DNA of 64,000 nt, from assembly GCA_030674185.1 (NCBI GenBank), contig JAPXFY010000030.1, forward strand, positions 37,803,036 through 37,867,035, read 5' to 3'. This document shows positions 21,721 through 32,031 of this stretch, piece by piece. This DNA is from Monoplex corrugatus (Eukaryota > Mollusca > Gastropoda > Littorinimorpha > Ranellidae). Under the pieces are notes generated by a model, which saw only the letters and a list, made by a program, of their open reading frames with translations, did no database searches and was not told where the DNA came from. Made by a program: the position numbers and the translations under genes. Every line of letters starts with the position of its first letter. Positions within the stretch are counted from its first letter, which is position 1.

Positions 21721-22345
21721 GCTTTGTGGTGACTTTCCTAGTTCAAATTATTGCAACTAGTTTTCTTGCCTTTGCACAGCCAGAACAATCCTAGACATTG
21801 AGCTTTAAATGTCAAATCAAATAGCAGACTTGAATTCATGATGCTTGAACAAATCGTTTGGCTTTTCCTATGAACTTTATAGGGCATAGTTTCATCCATG
21901 ACAGGTGTCACACGAACGCTAAAAACTCAAATAGTTTCCAAAGTATCCATTTGATTGCAATGCTGATGAGTTCTATTCAGACAGTTTTATGCATAAAACT
22001 TGAAAAGCCCTATTTCGTTGCAGTTTTTAATCATTTTTTTCCACTGTGATTGATCAAAGCACTGTAGTCCTGTGACACAAAAGTGTCACGAATGAAACTA
22101 TTTACTCTTTAATATTGCAGAATATATGAAAAAATTAGGCACAAAACCCAAATGACATTATAAACTAGTGAGTAACTTTGATAAGAAACCAAAAAATACA
22201 TACATAGGTACAACCATTGGTTTAACACCAAACTTTATTTTCAGCCTACTACACCTATCTGTAAAAGGAAGGCTGAAATTTGAGTAAAAGTCTAAATATA
22301 AACTTGACTGGCTAATAAATGATTTGTTTTGACCACTGTCTAATT
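21721..22345. other. Intron sequence without recognised feature
   Basis: AT-rich intronic sequence of intron 21186-22713. Nothing coding or structured was recognised. Confidence 0.6.
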
Positions 22346-22349
22346 ATGT

Positions 22350-22351
22350 CA

Positions 22352-22397
<46 letters not shown>

Positions 22398-22591
22398 AGG
22401 TCTGTTTTTGACTTGCTTTCTAATTGTGTGTGTGTGTGTGTTTGGGGTGTGTGTGTCTGTGTGTGTGTGTGGTTTTTTGACTGCTTTCTAATTGTGTGTA
22501 TGTGTGTGTGTGTGTGTTTGGGGTGTGTGTGTATGTGTGTGTGTGTGTGTTTGGGGTATGTGTTCGTGTGTGTGTGTGTGTGTGTTGTGTA

Positions 22592-22654
<63 letters not shown>

Positions 22655-22712
22655 GATATAGGTCTGTTTTGACTGCTGTCTAATTATGTCGTGTGTGTGT
22701 GTGTGTGTTACA
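22350..22712 (+). repeat. (TG)n tract with duplicated acceptor segments
   Basis: TG blocks separated by copies of GTTACAGGTCTGTTTTTGAC and CTGCTTTCTAATTGTGTG (22392-22425, 22466-22500, 22653-22690). GTTACAG|GTCTGT is the same string as the functional acceptor and first six bases of the last PSAT1 exon (22707-22719), so acceptor copies precede the real one. Confidence 0.88.
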
Positions 22713-22713
22713 G

Positions 22714-22819
22714 GTCTGTGGGGGGGTTGAGGATTTCTCTGTACAACGCAGTGTCCGTAGCGGAAACTCAAGTCCTGATCGACTTCATGAAGGCGTTCAT
22801 GGATCGTCACCGACACTGA
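22714..22819 (+). CDS. PSAT1: Phosphoserine aminotransferase, terminal exon
   Basis: Enters after GTTACAG. G completes AGG (Arg), then it reads SVGGLRISLYNAVSVAETQV and LIDFMKAFMDRHRH, stop TGA at 22817-22819. GHR-SVGGLRxSLYNAV is the highly conserved end of SerC/PSAT proteins; the final helix FMKxF matches the animal length. Together the five exons give about 210 of the roughly 370 residues expected, with every junction in phase and no internal stop. The enzyme therefore looks intact over this part. The polyadenylation site was not assigned; the 3' flank enters a minisatellite within about 60 bp. Confidence 0.96.
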
Positions 22820-22879
22820 TTCACGGACATTTTTGTTGTCACTGTCGTCTGTAGTTGGCTGAGAGACCTGTAGGAGACA

Positions 22880-23880
22880 GACGTGTGAGCTGAAGAGAGG
22901 GAGGGGTTGACAGATGTGTCTGTGAGGTGTAAAGAGGGAGGGGTTGACAGGTGTGTCTGTGAGGTGTAAAGAGGGAGGGGTTGACAGGTGTGCCTGTGAG
23001 GTGTAGAGAGGGAGGGTTGACAGATGTGCCTGTGAGGTGTAGAGAGGGAGGGGTTGACAGGTGTGTGAGCTGTAGAGAGGGAGGGGTTGACAGGTATGGT
23101 GTCTGTGAGGCGTAGAGAGGGCGGGGTTGACAGGTGTGTGTGAGGTGTAGATAGGGAGGGATTGACAGGTGTGTGAGCTGTAAAGAGGGAGGGGATGACA
23201 GGTATGGCAGAACTGCCAAGCCTCCCGGAATTTTCCTGGATCTGAAAAATGATCCCGGATCTATCAAAAAAAAATCCCGGATTTTGAAAGTCGAGTGGAA
23301 AAACTTTTTCATGCTTAAATATGCCAGGAGAGACCATTTTTGTACTTTGAACTGGTGAAAAATCAATAGTTTCAGGGGGCGTTGGCCCCAGACCCCCACA
23401 AGGGACTCTGCCCCTTGACCCCGCCATGGGGACCTAAGCGGCCCCCCTGGACCTCCCCGGCTGATGATTCCTGTTTTTTGAACTTCAAAGGTTGGCAGAT
23501 ATGGTATGATGTCTGTGAGGGTGGAGAGAGAGGAGGGTTGACATGTGTGTGAGCTGTTGAGAGGGAGGGGTTGACAGGTATGTCTGTGAGGTGTAGAGAG
23601 AGGTTGACGGATTGTGAGCTGTAGAGAGGGAGAGGTTGACAGGTTTGTGAGGTGTAGAGAGGGAGAGGGTTGACAGATGTGTGAGGTGTAGAGAGGGAGA
23701 GGTTGACAGGTGTGTGAGCTGTAGAGAGGGAGAGGTTGACAGGTGTGTGAGGTGTAGAGAGGGAGAGGTTGACAGGTGTGTGAGCTGTAGAGAGGGAGAG
23801 GTTGACAGATGTGTGAGGTGTAGAGAGGGAGAGGTTGACAGGTATGTCTGTGAGGTGTAGAGGGAGGGGTTGACAGGTGT
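22880..23880 (+). repeat. About 40 bp minisatellite in or beyond the PSAT1 3' UTR
   Basis: Unit GTGTAAAGAGGGAGGGGTTG plus ACAGGTGTGTCTGTGAG, with GAGCTGTAGAGAGGG variants. It begins about 60 nt after the stop codon. An unrelated segment at about 23210-23495 interrupts it. Minus-strand ORFs (STPHTPVNLSLS) are repeat translation. Confidence 0.93.
23208..23500 (+). mobile_element. Insertion inside the 40 bp minisatellite
   Basis: About 290 bp with its own composition: CCCGGAATTTTCCTGGATCT, an A-run, then CAGGGGGCGTTGGCCCCAGA and CCCCTTGACCCCGCCATGGG. The flanks are GACAGGTATGG on the left and GCAGATATGG on the right, so ATGG or a slightly longer AGRTATGG may be a target duplication. The sequence type looks like a short interspersed element, but I do not recognise the family. 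Confidence 0.5.
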
Positions 23881-23984
23881 ATGGTGTGGTTACGATGTCA
23901 AGCAAGTCAAGACTCATCTCCAGTGTTCATGATCATCATTTTTATTTCATTTTATGTCTCATTTCTGGTTTGGTTTCCTTTTTC

Positions 23985-24190
23985 ATTTTTTTTCCTTCTC
24001 CCATGGGGATGCTGAGGGCTCTTTTCAGTGTAAGTAGTATCCCCACCTTCTGGAAATTCTGTGCTAGAAATTTCCTATTTTCTGTCACTGTCTTTGTTTC
24101 TGCCTTGTTCCTTTGCTTTCTGTCATTTCTTCCTGTCATTTTCTGTCTTGTTGGTCCATTCACCTGTGTGTGTTTGATAAAACAAAGAAA
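23985..24190 (+). repeat. Dispersed repeat AB, part A
   Basis: CCCATGGGGATGCTGAGGGC, TATCCCCACCTTCTGGAAAT, TTTCTGCCTTGTTCCTTTGC, matching 1205-1380. It stops shortly before the minus-strand LINE fragment at 24212. Confidence 0.8.
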
Positions 24191-24211
24191 TCAGGAACAA
24201 GAAAAAATTTA

Positions 24212-24850
24212 AACATAACTCCGTTGGCCTCTTTACATCTCAGGAGATGATAGTCTGCACCAGGAGGCGTTGTGGTCATGACGTGCAGGCTGTGCAGGCC
24301 GATTCTTGAGTGGCAATCTCTGTCACATCTGCCACATACAAATCGAGTCGCTGTTGTCTGGTTTCTGGAACGTTGCTTGCGAAGAGCCCTTTTCTCATCT
24401 GCGCTTTCTGCTCTCCTCTCCGCATTCACAACGCCTTGCTGAACGGCTGTCCTCCACGCTGCCCTGTCTTCCGCCAGAGTCTCCCAAGAGCCTGGGTCGA
24501 TCCCTGAGCTTCTAAGGTCCCTTTTGTATGCGTCTACAAAGCGTAGCTGTGGGCATCCTGGAGTTCGCTTCCGGTTTGCCAGTTCGCCGTAGAGAATGTC
24601 TTTTGGTATGCGTCCATCCTCCATTCAACGCACATGGCCAAGCCAGCATAGTCGGTGTTGGCTTAGGAGGGCAAAGATGGTCTGTAGGCCCGCACGACGG
24701 AGGACCTCTGTGTTGGTAACCTTGTCTTGCCATTGGATGTCGAAGATGCGTCGCAAGCAGCGGAGATGGAAAATGTTGAGCCTCTTTTCTTGGCTGGCGT
24801 ATGTGGTCCAGACTTCACTTGAGTAGAGTGAAGCCTGGACCACATACTTC
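24212..24850 (-). mobile_element. LINE C-terminus with zinc-finger-like end (copy 1)
   Basis: Minus strand from 24845: VVQASLYSSEVWTTYASQEK, LNIFHLRCLRRIFDIQWQDK, HRLCWLGHVRRMEDGRIPKD, LYGELANRKRTPGCPQLRFV, then WETLAEDRAAWRTAVQQGVV and a Cys-rich finger FVCGRCDRDCHSRIGLHSH-like end. This is the typical tail of a non-LTR polyprotein (thumb, connection, C2HH finger). Frameshifts occur near 24620. The flanks repeat TAAACATAACT on both sides (24207 and 24865), consistent with a target-site duplication inside an AB repeat. Confidence 0.88.
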
Positions 24851-24865
24851 TACTTCTCTACACTT

Positions 24866-25205
24866 CTCTAAACATAACTATGGACACTAAAACATACATA
24901 AAAAAATTGCCTTAATTACCCGGACGTGCTTCTGCACATCACATTTTCCTGGAGCCAAAAATGCTTTTAATACATGTACCCAATTATCAATCCTTAGAGA
25001 AAGTACACAAGACTTTACCAAACACATACAGGTGAATGGACCAGCAAGGCAGAAAATGACAGGACAAGATGACAGAAAGCAAAGGAACAAGGCAGAAACA
25101 AAGAGAGTGACGGAAAAGAGGAAATGTCTAGCACTGAATTTGGTGAAGGTGGGGATACTGTTTATACTGAGAGATGCCCCCCCCCCCCCCCCCCCCCCCC
25201 GGCAT
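24866..25205 (-). repeat. Dispersed repeat AB, reverse copy
   Basis: Reverse of parts A and early B: AAACATAACTATGGACACTA, ACATGTACCCAATTATCAAT, GGTGAATGGACCAGCAAGGC, AAGGTGGGGATACTGTTTAT. It ends at a poly-C run (25177-25200) where the other copies have CCCCGTGGGGATGC. Confidence 0.8.
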
Positions 25206-25624
25206 TCCAACAGGGCAATAACGATAACAATTTTTACTTTTTTTCGTCCTGTCATGTTTTTAGTGTGTTTGTGTTTGGGATCACCACCCTGGCCTATTTG
25301 GCAATGCTCACAAAATTTGTATTTATTATTTATTTATTTATTTTATAACAGTGTTTCTGTCTCTCTGTTTCTGTCGCTGTCTTTTTTTCTGGCTGTCTCA
25401 CCTCTTGTCTCTATATTTATTTCTCGTTTTTTTTCCCTGCCTCCCCCCCCCCCCCTCTCCCACACACACAGAAACCAAACCAAACTGTCTTTGAACAGAA
25501 TTTCTCCCTGTCTCTGTGATGATATACTCAGCTGGATTCTGTACACTATTTTTACTCATGTGTTTTATCAAAATAAATGTTTTTACACTTTGTTTTTTAC
25601 TCATGTTGTTATGTCAGATTAATC
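25206..25624. other. Low-complexity spacer
   Basis: T-rich and CT-rich sequence with a second poly-C tract (25442-25455). No gene recognised. Confidence 0.6.
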
Positions 25625-26050
25625 CTTTAACTCCCACAGTCCACCCATAACCCACCCACAGTCCACCCATAGTCCACCCACAGTCCTCCCACAGTCCACC
25701 CATAGTCCACCCACAGTCCTCCCATAGTCCTCCCACAGTCCACCCATAGTCCACCCCAGTCCACCCATAGTCCACCCACAGTCCACCTCCAGCCCACCCA
25801 CAGTCCACCCCAGTCCACCCATGTCCACCCACAGTCCCCCATAGTCCACCCACAGTCCACCCATAGTCCCCCCACAGTCCACCCACAGTCCCACCCATAG
25901 TCCCACCACAGTCATCCCCCAGTCCACCCATAGTCCACCCACAGTCACCCCACAGTCCACCCATAGCCCCCCACAGTCCACCCATAGTCCCCCCACAGTC
26001 CACCCACAAGTCCACCCATAGTTTCCCCCCACCACAGTCCACCCCATACC
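25625..26050. repeat. 11/22 bp C-rich minisatellite (CCCACAGTCCA/CCCATAGTCCA)
   Basis: Roughly 38 units of CCCACAGTCCA or CCCATAGTCCA, plus CCTCC and CCCC variants. All three minus-strand frames are open and give Gly/Trp-rich strings (GGLWVDCGWTMG). These are period artefacts. Confidence 0.95.
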
Positions 26051-26308
26051 CTGTGACATTAAGGCCCCTCTGTCCCCTGTTTTAATTTTTTTCAGAGCAG
26101 TTTGGGGTCGGGAGAGTGGGGAGGGGGAGGGATATCAGACAAGGTGGGCTGAGTGCGTGTGTGTGGTATGTATGTATGTGTGTGTGTGTTAAATATTGAT
26201 ATTTTTCAGTAATCTTTTTATGCCTGCATATTGTATCATTATGTCATTCTTATGTTGAGTCTATTTATGGTTTTGTTAAACACAACAGTTTGTTGTCTTT
26301 AGATCTGT

Positions 26309-26350
<42 letters not shown>

Positions 26351-27970
26351 GAATGTATGAGTGTTTATGTATGTACGACATTTTTATAGTTCTTACATGA
26401 GATCAATATATTTCATCTTATATATACAAAGAAAGATTTTTAAATGCATTTTTGTGGGACTGGAAAAACTAATTATGTGTTAGGTTTCTGATTGTTGACT
26501 TTTTCATTATACTTTGAGTTGTTTTTGTGGTGATGGGAACTGAAGTGTGTGTGTGCGCATGAGTGTGTGTGTGTGTGTGTGCACATGGGTGTTTGTGCAT
26601 GTGTATGTGTGTGTTTTGAAGTAAAAGTGTGCGTTGAAGTGAAGCTGTGTGTTTGTGTGTGTATGTATTTGTGTGTGTGTTTTGAAGTAAAAGTGTATGT
26701 GTGCGTGTGTGTGTATGTGTGTGTGTGTGTGTGTTCTTACATGTAAAGTCAGTGTGTGTGAATGTGTACACGATAAGTTGATTTTAAGAATATTGCAATA
26801 ATTGCGGGTATCTTTCATCAGTTTTACGTTTAAACAAAAGTTTTCATATTGACATTGTCAAGTTTTCCAAATGTTTAAATTGGTTTTAAACTTGTTCTGT
26901 GTTTTTTGGGGTTTCATTTTGTTTTTGTGTTGGGTTGTCCAGCAGCGCACACTGATCAAGTAAGTCGTTAAAATGGGGGGGGGGGGGGGGGGGAATGGAG
27001 GGGGTGCACATGCGATTGTCGTCGTCTGCTGTTTTTTTAATTACTCTTTTACTGTCATGACGTCAGTTTTAGTAAACGATTTTGACTGACATCTGGTTTG
27101 TTTGGCAGAATAAAGTGAACGAATACTTTTAATGACTGAAATGGCGTTTGACTTGGATTTATGTTTGTTTTTGTTTTTGTTTTTGTTTTTTGTCTAAGTG
27201 GATTTGAATTTCACTCTACCTCTTTCTCTTTTTTCTGTATCACTTTCCTTCTTCTTCATGTCAGTTTCTTTTCCTCTTTCTTCTCCTTCTCTGATTCTTC
27301 AGTGCTTCTTCTTCTTTTCTGTTTGTGTGTGTCTCCTTTGTGTTGTGTGTTTTTTGTGTTTGTGTGTGTAGTGTTTGTGTGTGCATATGTGTGTGTTTGT
27401 GTGTGTCTCCTTTGTGTGTGTCTCCTTTGTGTGTGTGTGTATGTGTGTGTGTATGTGTGTGTGTGTTTGTTTGTGTTTGTGTTTGTGTGTGTTATGTGTG
27501 CGTGCACGCATGAGAGTGTGTATATGCACTGTCCCTCTCTGTTTGTCTCTTGTCTATCACTGTCTGACCCCTCTCTCTTTCTCTCTCTCTGTCTCTCTCT
27601 GTCTCTTGCCTTCTTTCTGTTTCTCTGTCTGTATCTCCCCCCTGTCTTTCTCCCCGTAGCTCTCTGTTTATGTATCTCTGTCTCTCTCTCTTTCTCACTC
27701 ACTCACTCTCTTTCTCTCTCTCTCCCGTAGTTCTCTGTTTACGTATCCCTATCTCTCGGTATGTTTCTCCTCTGTCCAACTCTTGTCTTTGTCTTCCTGC
27801 TCTGTCTGTCTCCCTCTCTGCCCTGAGAGAGACAGAGGAAAAACAGAGGGTGAGAATGAGAGAGAGACAGACAGAGAGAGAGGGGGAGTGAAGAGAGACA
27901 TAGAAGAGAGAGAAAAAGAACAAAGTGGGAGACAGACATACAGCAGAGGAGAGAGAGAGAGGGGGGGGGG
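26051..27970. other. Low-complexity region, TG, CT and GA microsatellites
   Basis: (TG)n at about 26308-26349 and 26544-26760 with an internal duplication (TTTTGAAGTAAAAGTGT at 26613 and 26680); poly-G at 26973-26992; TG/TCTC compound repeats 27320-27730; GA-rich 27820-27972. A possible polyadenylation signal AATAAAGTGAAC is at 27110, but no transcript can be assigned. Confidence 0.7.
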
Positions 27971-27971
27971 G

Positions 27972-28515
27972 GTCTACACTAATACACTATAATACCATGG
28001 AGGGTGTACACTATAATACCATGGAGGGTCTACACTAATACACTATAATACACATGGAGGGTATACACATAATACCATGGAGGATCTACACTAATACACT
28101 ATAATACCATGGAAGGTCTACACTATAATACCCATGGAGGGTCTACACTGATACACTATAATACCCATGGAGGGTCTACACTATCCTATAATACCCATGG
28201 AGGGTGTACACTAATACACTATAATACCCATGGAGGGTCTACACTGAATACACTATAATACCCATGGAGGGTCTAACATAATACACTATAATACCCATGG
28301 AGGGTCTACACTAATACACTATAATACCCATGGAGGGTCTACACTAATACACTATAATACCCATGGAGGGTCTACACTAATACACTATAATACCATGGGG
28401 GTCTACACTAATACACTATAATACCATGAGGTCTACACTAATACACTATATACCCATGGAGGGTCTACACTAATACACTATAATACCATGGAGGTTTACA
28501 CTAATACATGTACAC
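27972..28515 (+). repeat. About 34 bp minisatellite (TCTACACTAATACACTATAATACCCATGGAGGG)
   Basis: About 16 copies with frequent small deletions, beginning directly after a poly-G run at the end of a GA tract. The unit contains the palindrome CCATGG. A (TATC)n microsatellite follows at 28540-28632. Confidence 0.93.
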
Positions 28516-29830
28516 CAATGATTCAGACAGAGAAAACTGATCTATCTATCTATCTATCTATGTAGTATGTATGTATGTATGTATCTATCTATCTATCTAT
28601 CTATCTGTCTATCTATCTATCTATCTATCTATCTGGAGATTTTGTTGTTGTTGGCGATTGCTTTGGTGAATGATGAGAGTATGCACCTTGGTTTGATTCT
28701 TGAATCAAGATTTGGCACATTATTATTATTATTATTATTATTTTGTTGTTGTTGGTGGTGGTGTAGTTGTTATCATTTATTTGTTATTATTATTACTGTT
28801 GTTATTATCAGTTGTTGTTTTTTATTTGTGACGGCCCCTGCACGTGAGTACTTTTTTGTTTGCTTTTTTGTTAAATCTAAAGTGGCTCAAGTACGGTATA
28901 TAGAGCCCTTTTTTCTTTTTCTCGTTTTTATGTTTGTTTTTCATTTAAATGTTGGTTAAGTCTGGTACAAGGAGTACACTAATGTTGTTGTTGGTGGTGT
29001 TTTTTGTTTTGTTTTGTTTTATTTGGCACACCTCTTGGGGATTCAGTGTGGTCTTCCACCAGATCCAGTTGCTCCAGACACCTGCTCTACGTCTTTTTGT
29101 TCTTGGGGGTGGGGGTGGGGACTGGGGTGTTGTGAATATGTTAATAAATGTATCTAGTAAGTTTCAAATTATGGTCTGTGTGTGTTACTTTGTGTGAGTG
29201 GTTGAGATATAGCAGCTGTTTCCATCTGTCTGTATTTCTGTCTTCGAGTACAATTGTATCTTTTATGTGAACACACGTCTACACTTAGCAATAAACATTG
29301 TCTCTCCAGTCACAGCAAGCCAACAAGGTTAACCATATGTATGACCTACTGTCTCAGCTTGAAGACAGATCTTTACCAAATTTGGACCTATTGTCAACTG
29401 CTTTAAATTCTAAAACAAAGTGACTGCCAACGTTCAAGCAAACACGAACCAGAAAAACACAAAAATAAAACGCGTATTTTATTATGAAAAAACGAAACAG
29501 GCTAGATGTGGCATGCAAACCGGAAGTCAGGTTTTTTCCTAGTGGTAAACAAAATCAGCCAAAATTAGGAAATTAGGGAGAAATTAGCCATAAATTCCAT
29601 CTCAAATTAGTGTAGTCCTCATCTTTTTAGGCAGGGGTTCAAAATTCAACGGAAAGGTTAGTGTATTTATGTCAATTTAGCTGAAAATCGCCCACTTTCA
29701 TTTTCGGTTCCCAGTGCTCACCCAAATTCAGTCTCAAAACCATAGTCGATTAGGCTCGCTTCGTGTTTCAACTATTACACTTCATATTAATTAAACGAAA
29801 AGTCAGTTAAACGTTAAACCCTAAAAAACA
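28516..29830. other. (TATC)n and spacer
   Basis: (TATC)n/(TATG)n at 28540-28632, then a short segment TTTGGTGAATGATGAGA...AATCAAGATTTGGCAC (28660-28715) that recurs at 34848-34905, then (ATT)n. The rest is AT-rich. The part from about 29560 to 29830 may include the 5' UTR of the following element; its 5' boundary cannot be fixed. Confidence 0.5.
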
Positions 29831-30045
29831 AAGATCACTGTCTCAAAGTCCTAGTGGTGTAAGTTGAAAAGAAATTGTACAGTTTTCTAAAAGGTTGTTG
29901 GCTAACGAAGACTCGGTCGTTGAAACGTCCGACGTCTGCTAGATTGAGTAGACAGTAGAAACGGAAAGTACGAACTACGAAACAAGCCAGTGCCCGAGCA
30001 AACACTTGTAGATGTATCGAAAGCAGAGTATAGTCGACGAAGATC

Positions 30046-31051
30046 ATGACTCCAAAGCTGACCATTTCACTTCTACTTCTGTTTGTCTTCTGCTGTGTCA
30101 TCAACACTCCAAATGCAGACTCACCCAGTTGGAAAATGCCAGGTCCACTTGTTGCAAGAGGTAACATAAGGAGAGCCCTGAAGGAAAGCGTGCAGGAAAG
30201 ACAGGTCAGTGCATTGATTCTTTTGACCATTCTTTTGTCAAATGATGTCTCGCAAAACCCAGGGCCAAACTACAAGGATTTCTACCCGTGTGGAATGTGC
30301 CAACAAAATGTTGAAACGTCAGCGGTTGCATGCGACCACTGCAGTGTGTGGTATCACAAGGGAATGTCTGGAACTTTGTGCTGCTGACCTCGACATGCTG
30401 GCCAGAACAAATGTCTCATGGGCGTGTTTTAAATGCGACAGCATGAACTGTGGGTCTTTCACATTCCGGAGCTGCTTTTTGGACGATAGTCATACTTCAA
30501 ACTACTATTTCCCCTTGATGGACTTAAACAGTAGTATCGACTTATTGCATTCAGGCCAGTGTTTCAGTCCTACAGTAAAGAGCAGCCCCAATGAGACTAG
30601 TCATCACAGCATAAAACGCGAAGATAGTACACATTCCGGTCCGTCAATTCACCAGTCACACTTACAGGATGGAAGCAAAGAGAGAAGACGAGCGTCATCA
30701 AGAAATGACAGTAGCAGCACTGTCATGTGCGCAGGGTGGTACGTGCTCTTGATTTTTGTGTCGTGTGCATGGAGTGATGTATGCATGAGTTTTATGTTGC
30801 GTGCGGAAGGAAATTTTGTGTGTGCATGTGTAGTAGGATTGAGTTTTTCGAAAAACAGCTCACCCAAGTTAAAAACAAAAAGGTGGAATAGGTTTTGGGA
30901 GGCAGTCGCCAAAGAATCCGCCAAGAGGAAGGTGTCTCGACAACAGCCGCCTATAGAATGGAGAAGGAGAAGAACAAGAAAAAGAAGAACGCGAAAAAGT
31001 TATGAAGAAAAGAAGGCGAAACAAATAAAAAGAGAAGAAAGAAAGAATTAG
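30046..31051 (+). pseudogene. CR1/L2-like LINE ORF1 with PHD-type finger
   Basis: ORF1 begins MTPKLTISLLLLFVFCCVIN, a hydrophobic N-terminus. It continues to ILLTILLSNDVSQNPGPNYK, in which DVSQNPGP resembles a 2A ribosome-skipping motif, with Ser where Glu is usual. A PHD-like Cys4-His-Cys3 finger follows: YPCGMCQQNVETSAVACDHC, SVWYHKG, then LELCAADLDMLARTNVSWAC and FKCDSM. One extra A near 30362 shifts the frame in the middle of the finger. After it come a Ser/Lys-rich region and a very basic tail (WRRRRTRKRRTRKSYEEKKA), stop at 31051. PHD-type ORF1 proteins with N-terminal 2A-like motifs are known in APE-type non-LTR elements. This copy cannot make an intact ORF1. Confidence 0.8.
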
Positions 31052-31094
31052 ATAAAGAAGAGGAAGTGGAAGGAGAAGAAAACGGTGGGAAAGA

Positions 31095-31815
31095 AAAAGG
31101 CGGAAAATAAGGATAAGAAGGAAACGGAGACGAGGAAAAAGGAGACGAGGAAGAAGGAGACGAGGAAGAAGGAGATGAGGAAAAAGGAGACGAGGAAGAA
31201 GGAGACGAGGAAGAAGGAGATGAGGAAAAAGGAGATGAGGAAGAAGGAGACGAGGAAGAAGGAGACGAGGAAGAAGGAGACGAGGAAGAAAGAGACGAGG
31301 AAGAAGGAGACGAGGAAAAAGGAGACGAGGAAGAAGGAGACGAGGAAGAAGGAGATGAGGAAAAAGGAGACGAGGAAGAAGGAGACGAGGAAGAAGGAGA
31401 CGAGGAAGAAAGAGACGAGGAAGAAAGAGACGAGGAAGAAGGAGACGAGGAAGAAAGAGACGAGGAAGAAGGAGACGAGGAAAAAGGAGACGAGGAAAAA
31501 GGAGACGAGGAAGAAAGAGACGAGGAAGAAGGAGATGAGGAAGAAGGAGACGAGGAAGAAGGAGACGAGGAAAAAGGAGACGAGGAAGAAGGAGACGAGG
31601 AAAAAGGAGACGAGGAAGAAGGAGACGAAGAGGGAGACGAGGAAGAAAGAGACGAGGAAGAAAGAGACGAGGAAGAAAGAGACGAGGAAGAAGGAGACGA
31701 AGAGGGAGACGAGGAAGAAAGAGACGAGGAAGAAAGAGACGAGGAAGAAAGAGACGAGGAAGAAAGACGAGGAAGAAGGAGACGAGGAAGAAGGAAGAAA
31801 AGGAGGAGAATAAGA
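31095..31815 (+). repeat. 15 bp tandem array GGAGACGAGGAAGAA between LINE ORFs
   Basis: About 46 units of GGAGACGAGGAAGAA, with AAGAA/AAAAA and GACG/GATG variants and two 9 bp short units near 31625 and 31695. It lies between ORF1 and ORF2 of the LINE. Because 15 is a multiple of 3, forward frames encode pure KKETR or GDEEE and the reverse encodes SFFLV. None has evidence of being translated. Confidence 0.93.
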
Positions 31816-32031
31816 AGGAAACGAGGAATAGGAGACGAAGAGGGAGGAGAAAACGAAGGAGGAGAGAAAAGAGTATGAAGGTGCGTGGTTGTGTATGTTG
31901 TATGTTGTATGTTGTATGAGTGATGGGTGAAAGTTAGTAATAATAAATGTAAAAAAAAGAATATATCGCAGTTTGTTTAGTGCCTTTGGTTGGAAGGAGT
32001 GCGTGCTGTTGCGTGACGGACGAATGCTTTT

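Noticed and set aside
25614..26059. Gly/Trp/Asp-rich minus-strand ORFs resembling a structural repeat protein
   Set aside because: All frames of the 11/22 bp C-rich minisatellite are open. No signal peptide, splice context or flanking non-repetitive coding sequence was seen.
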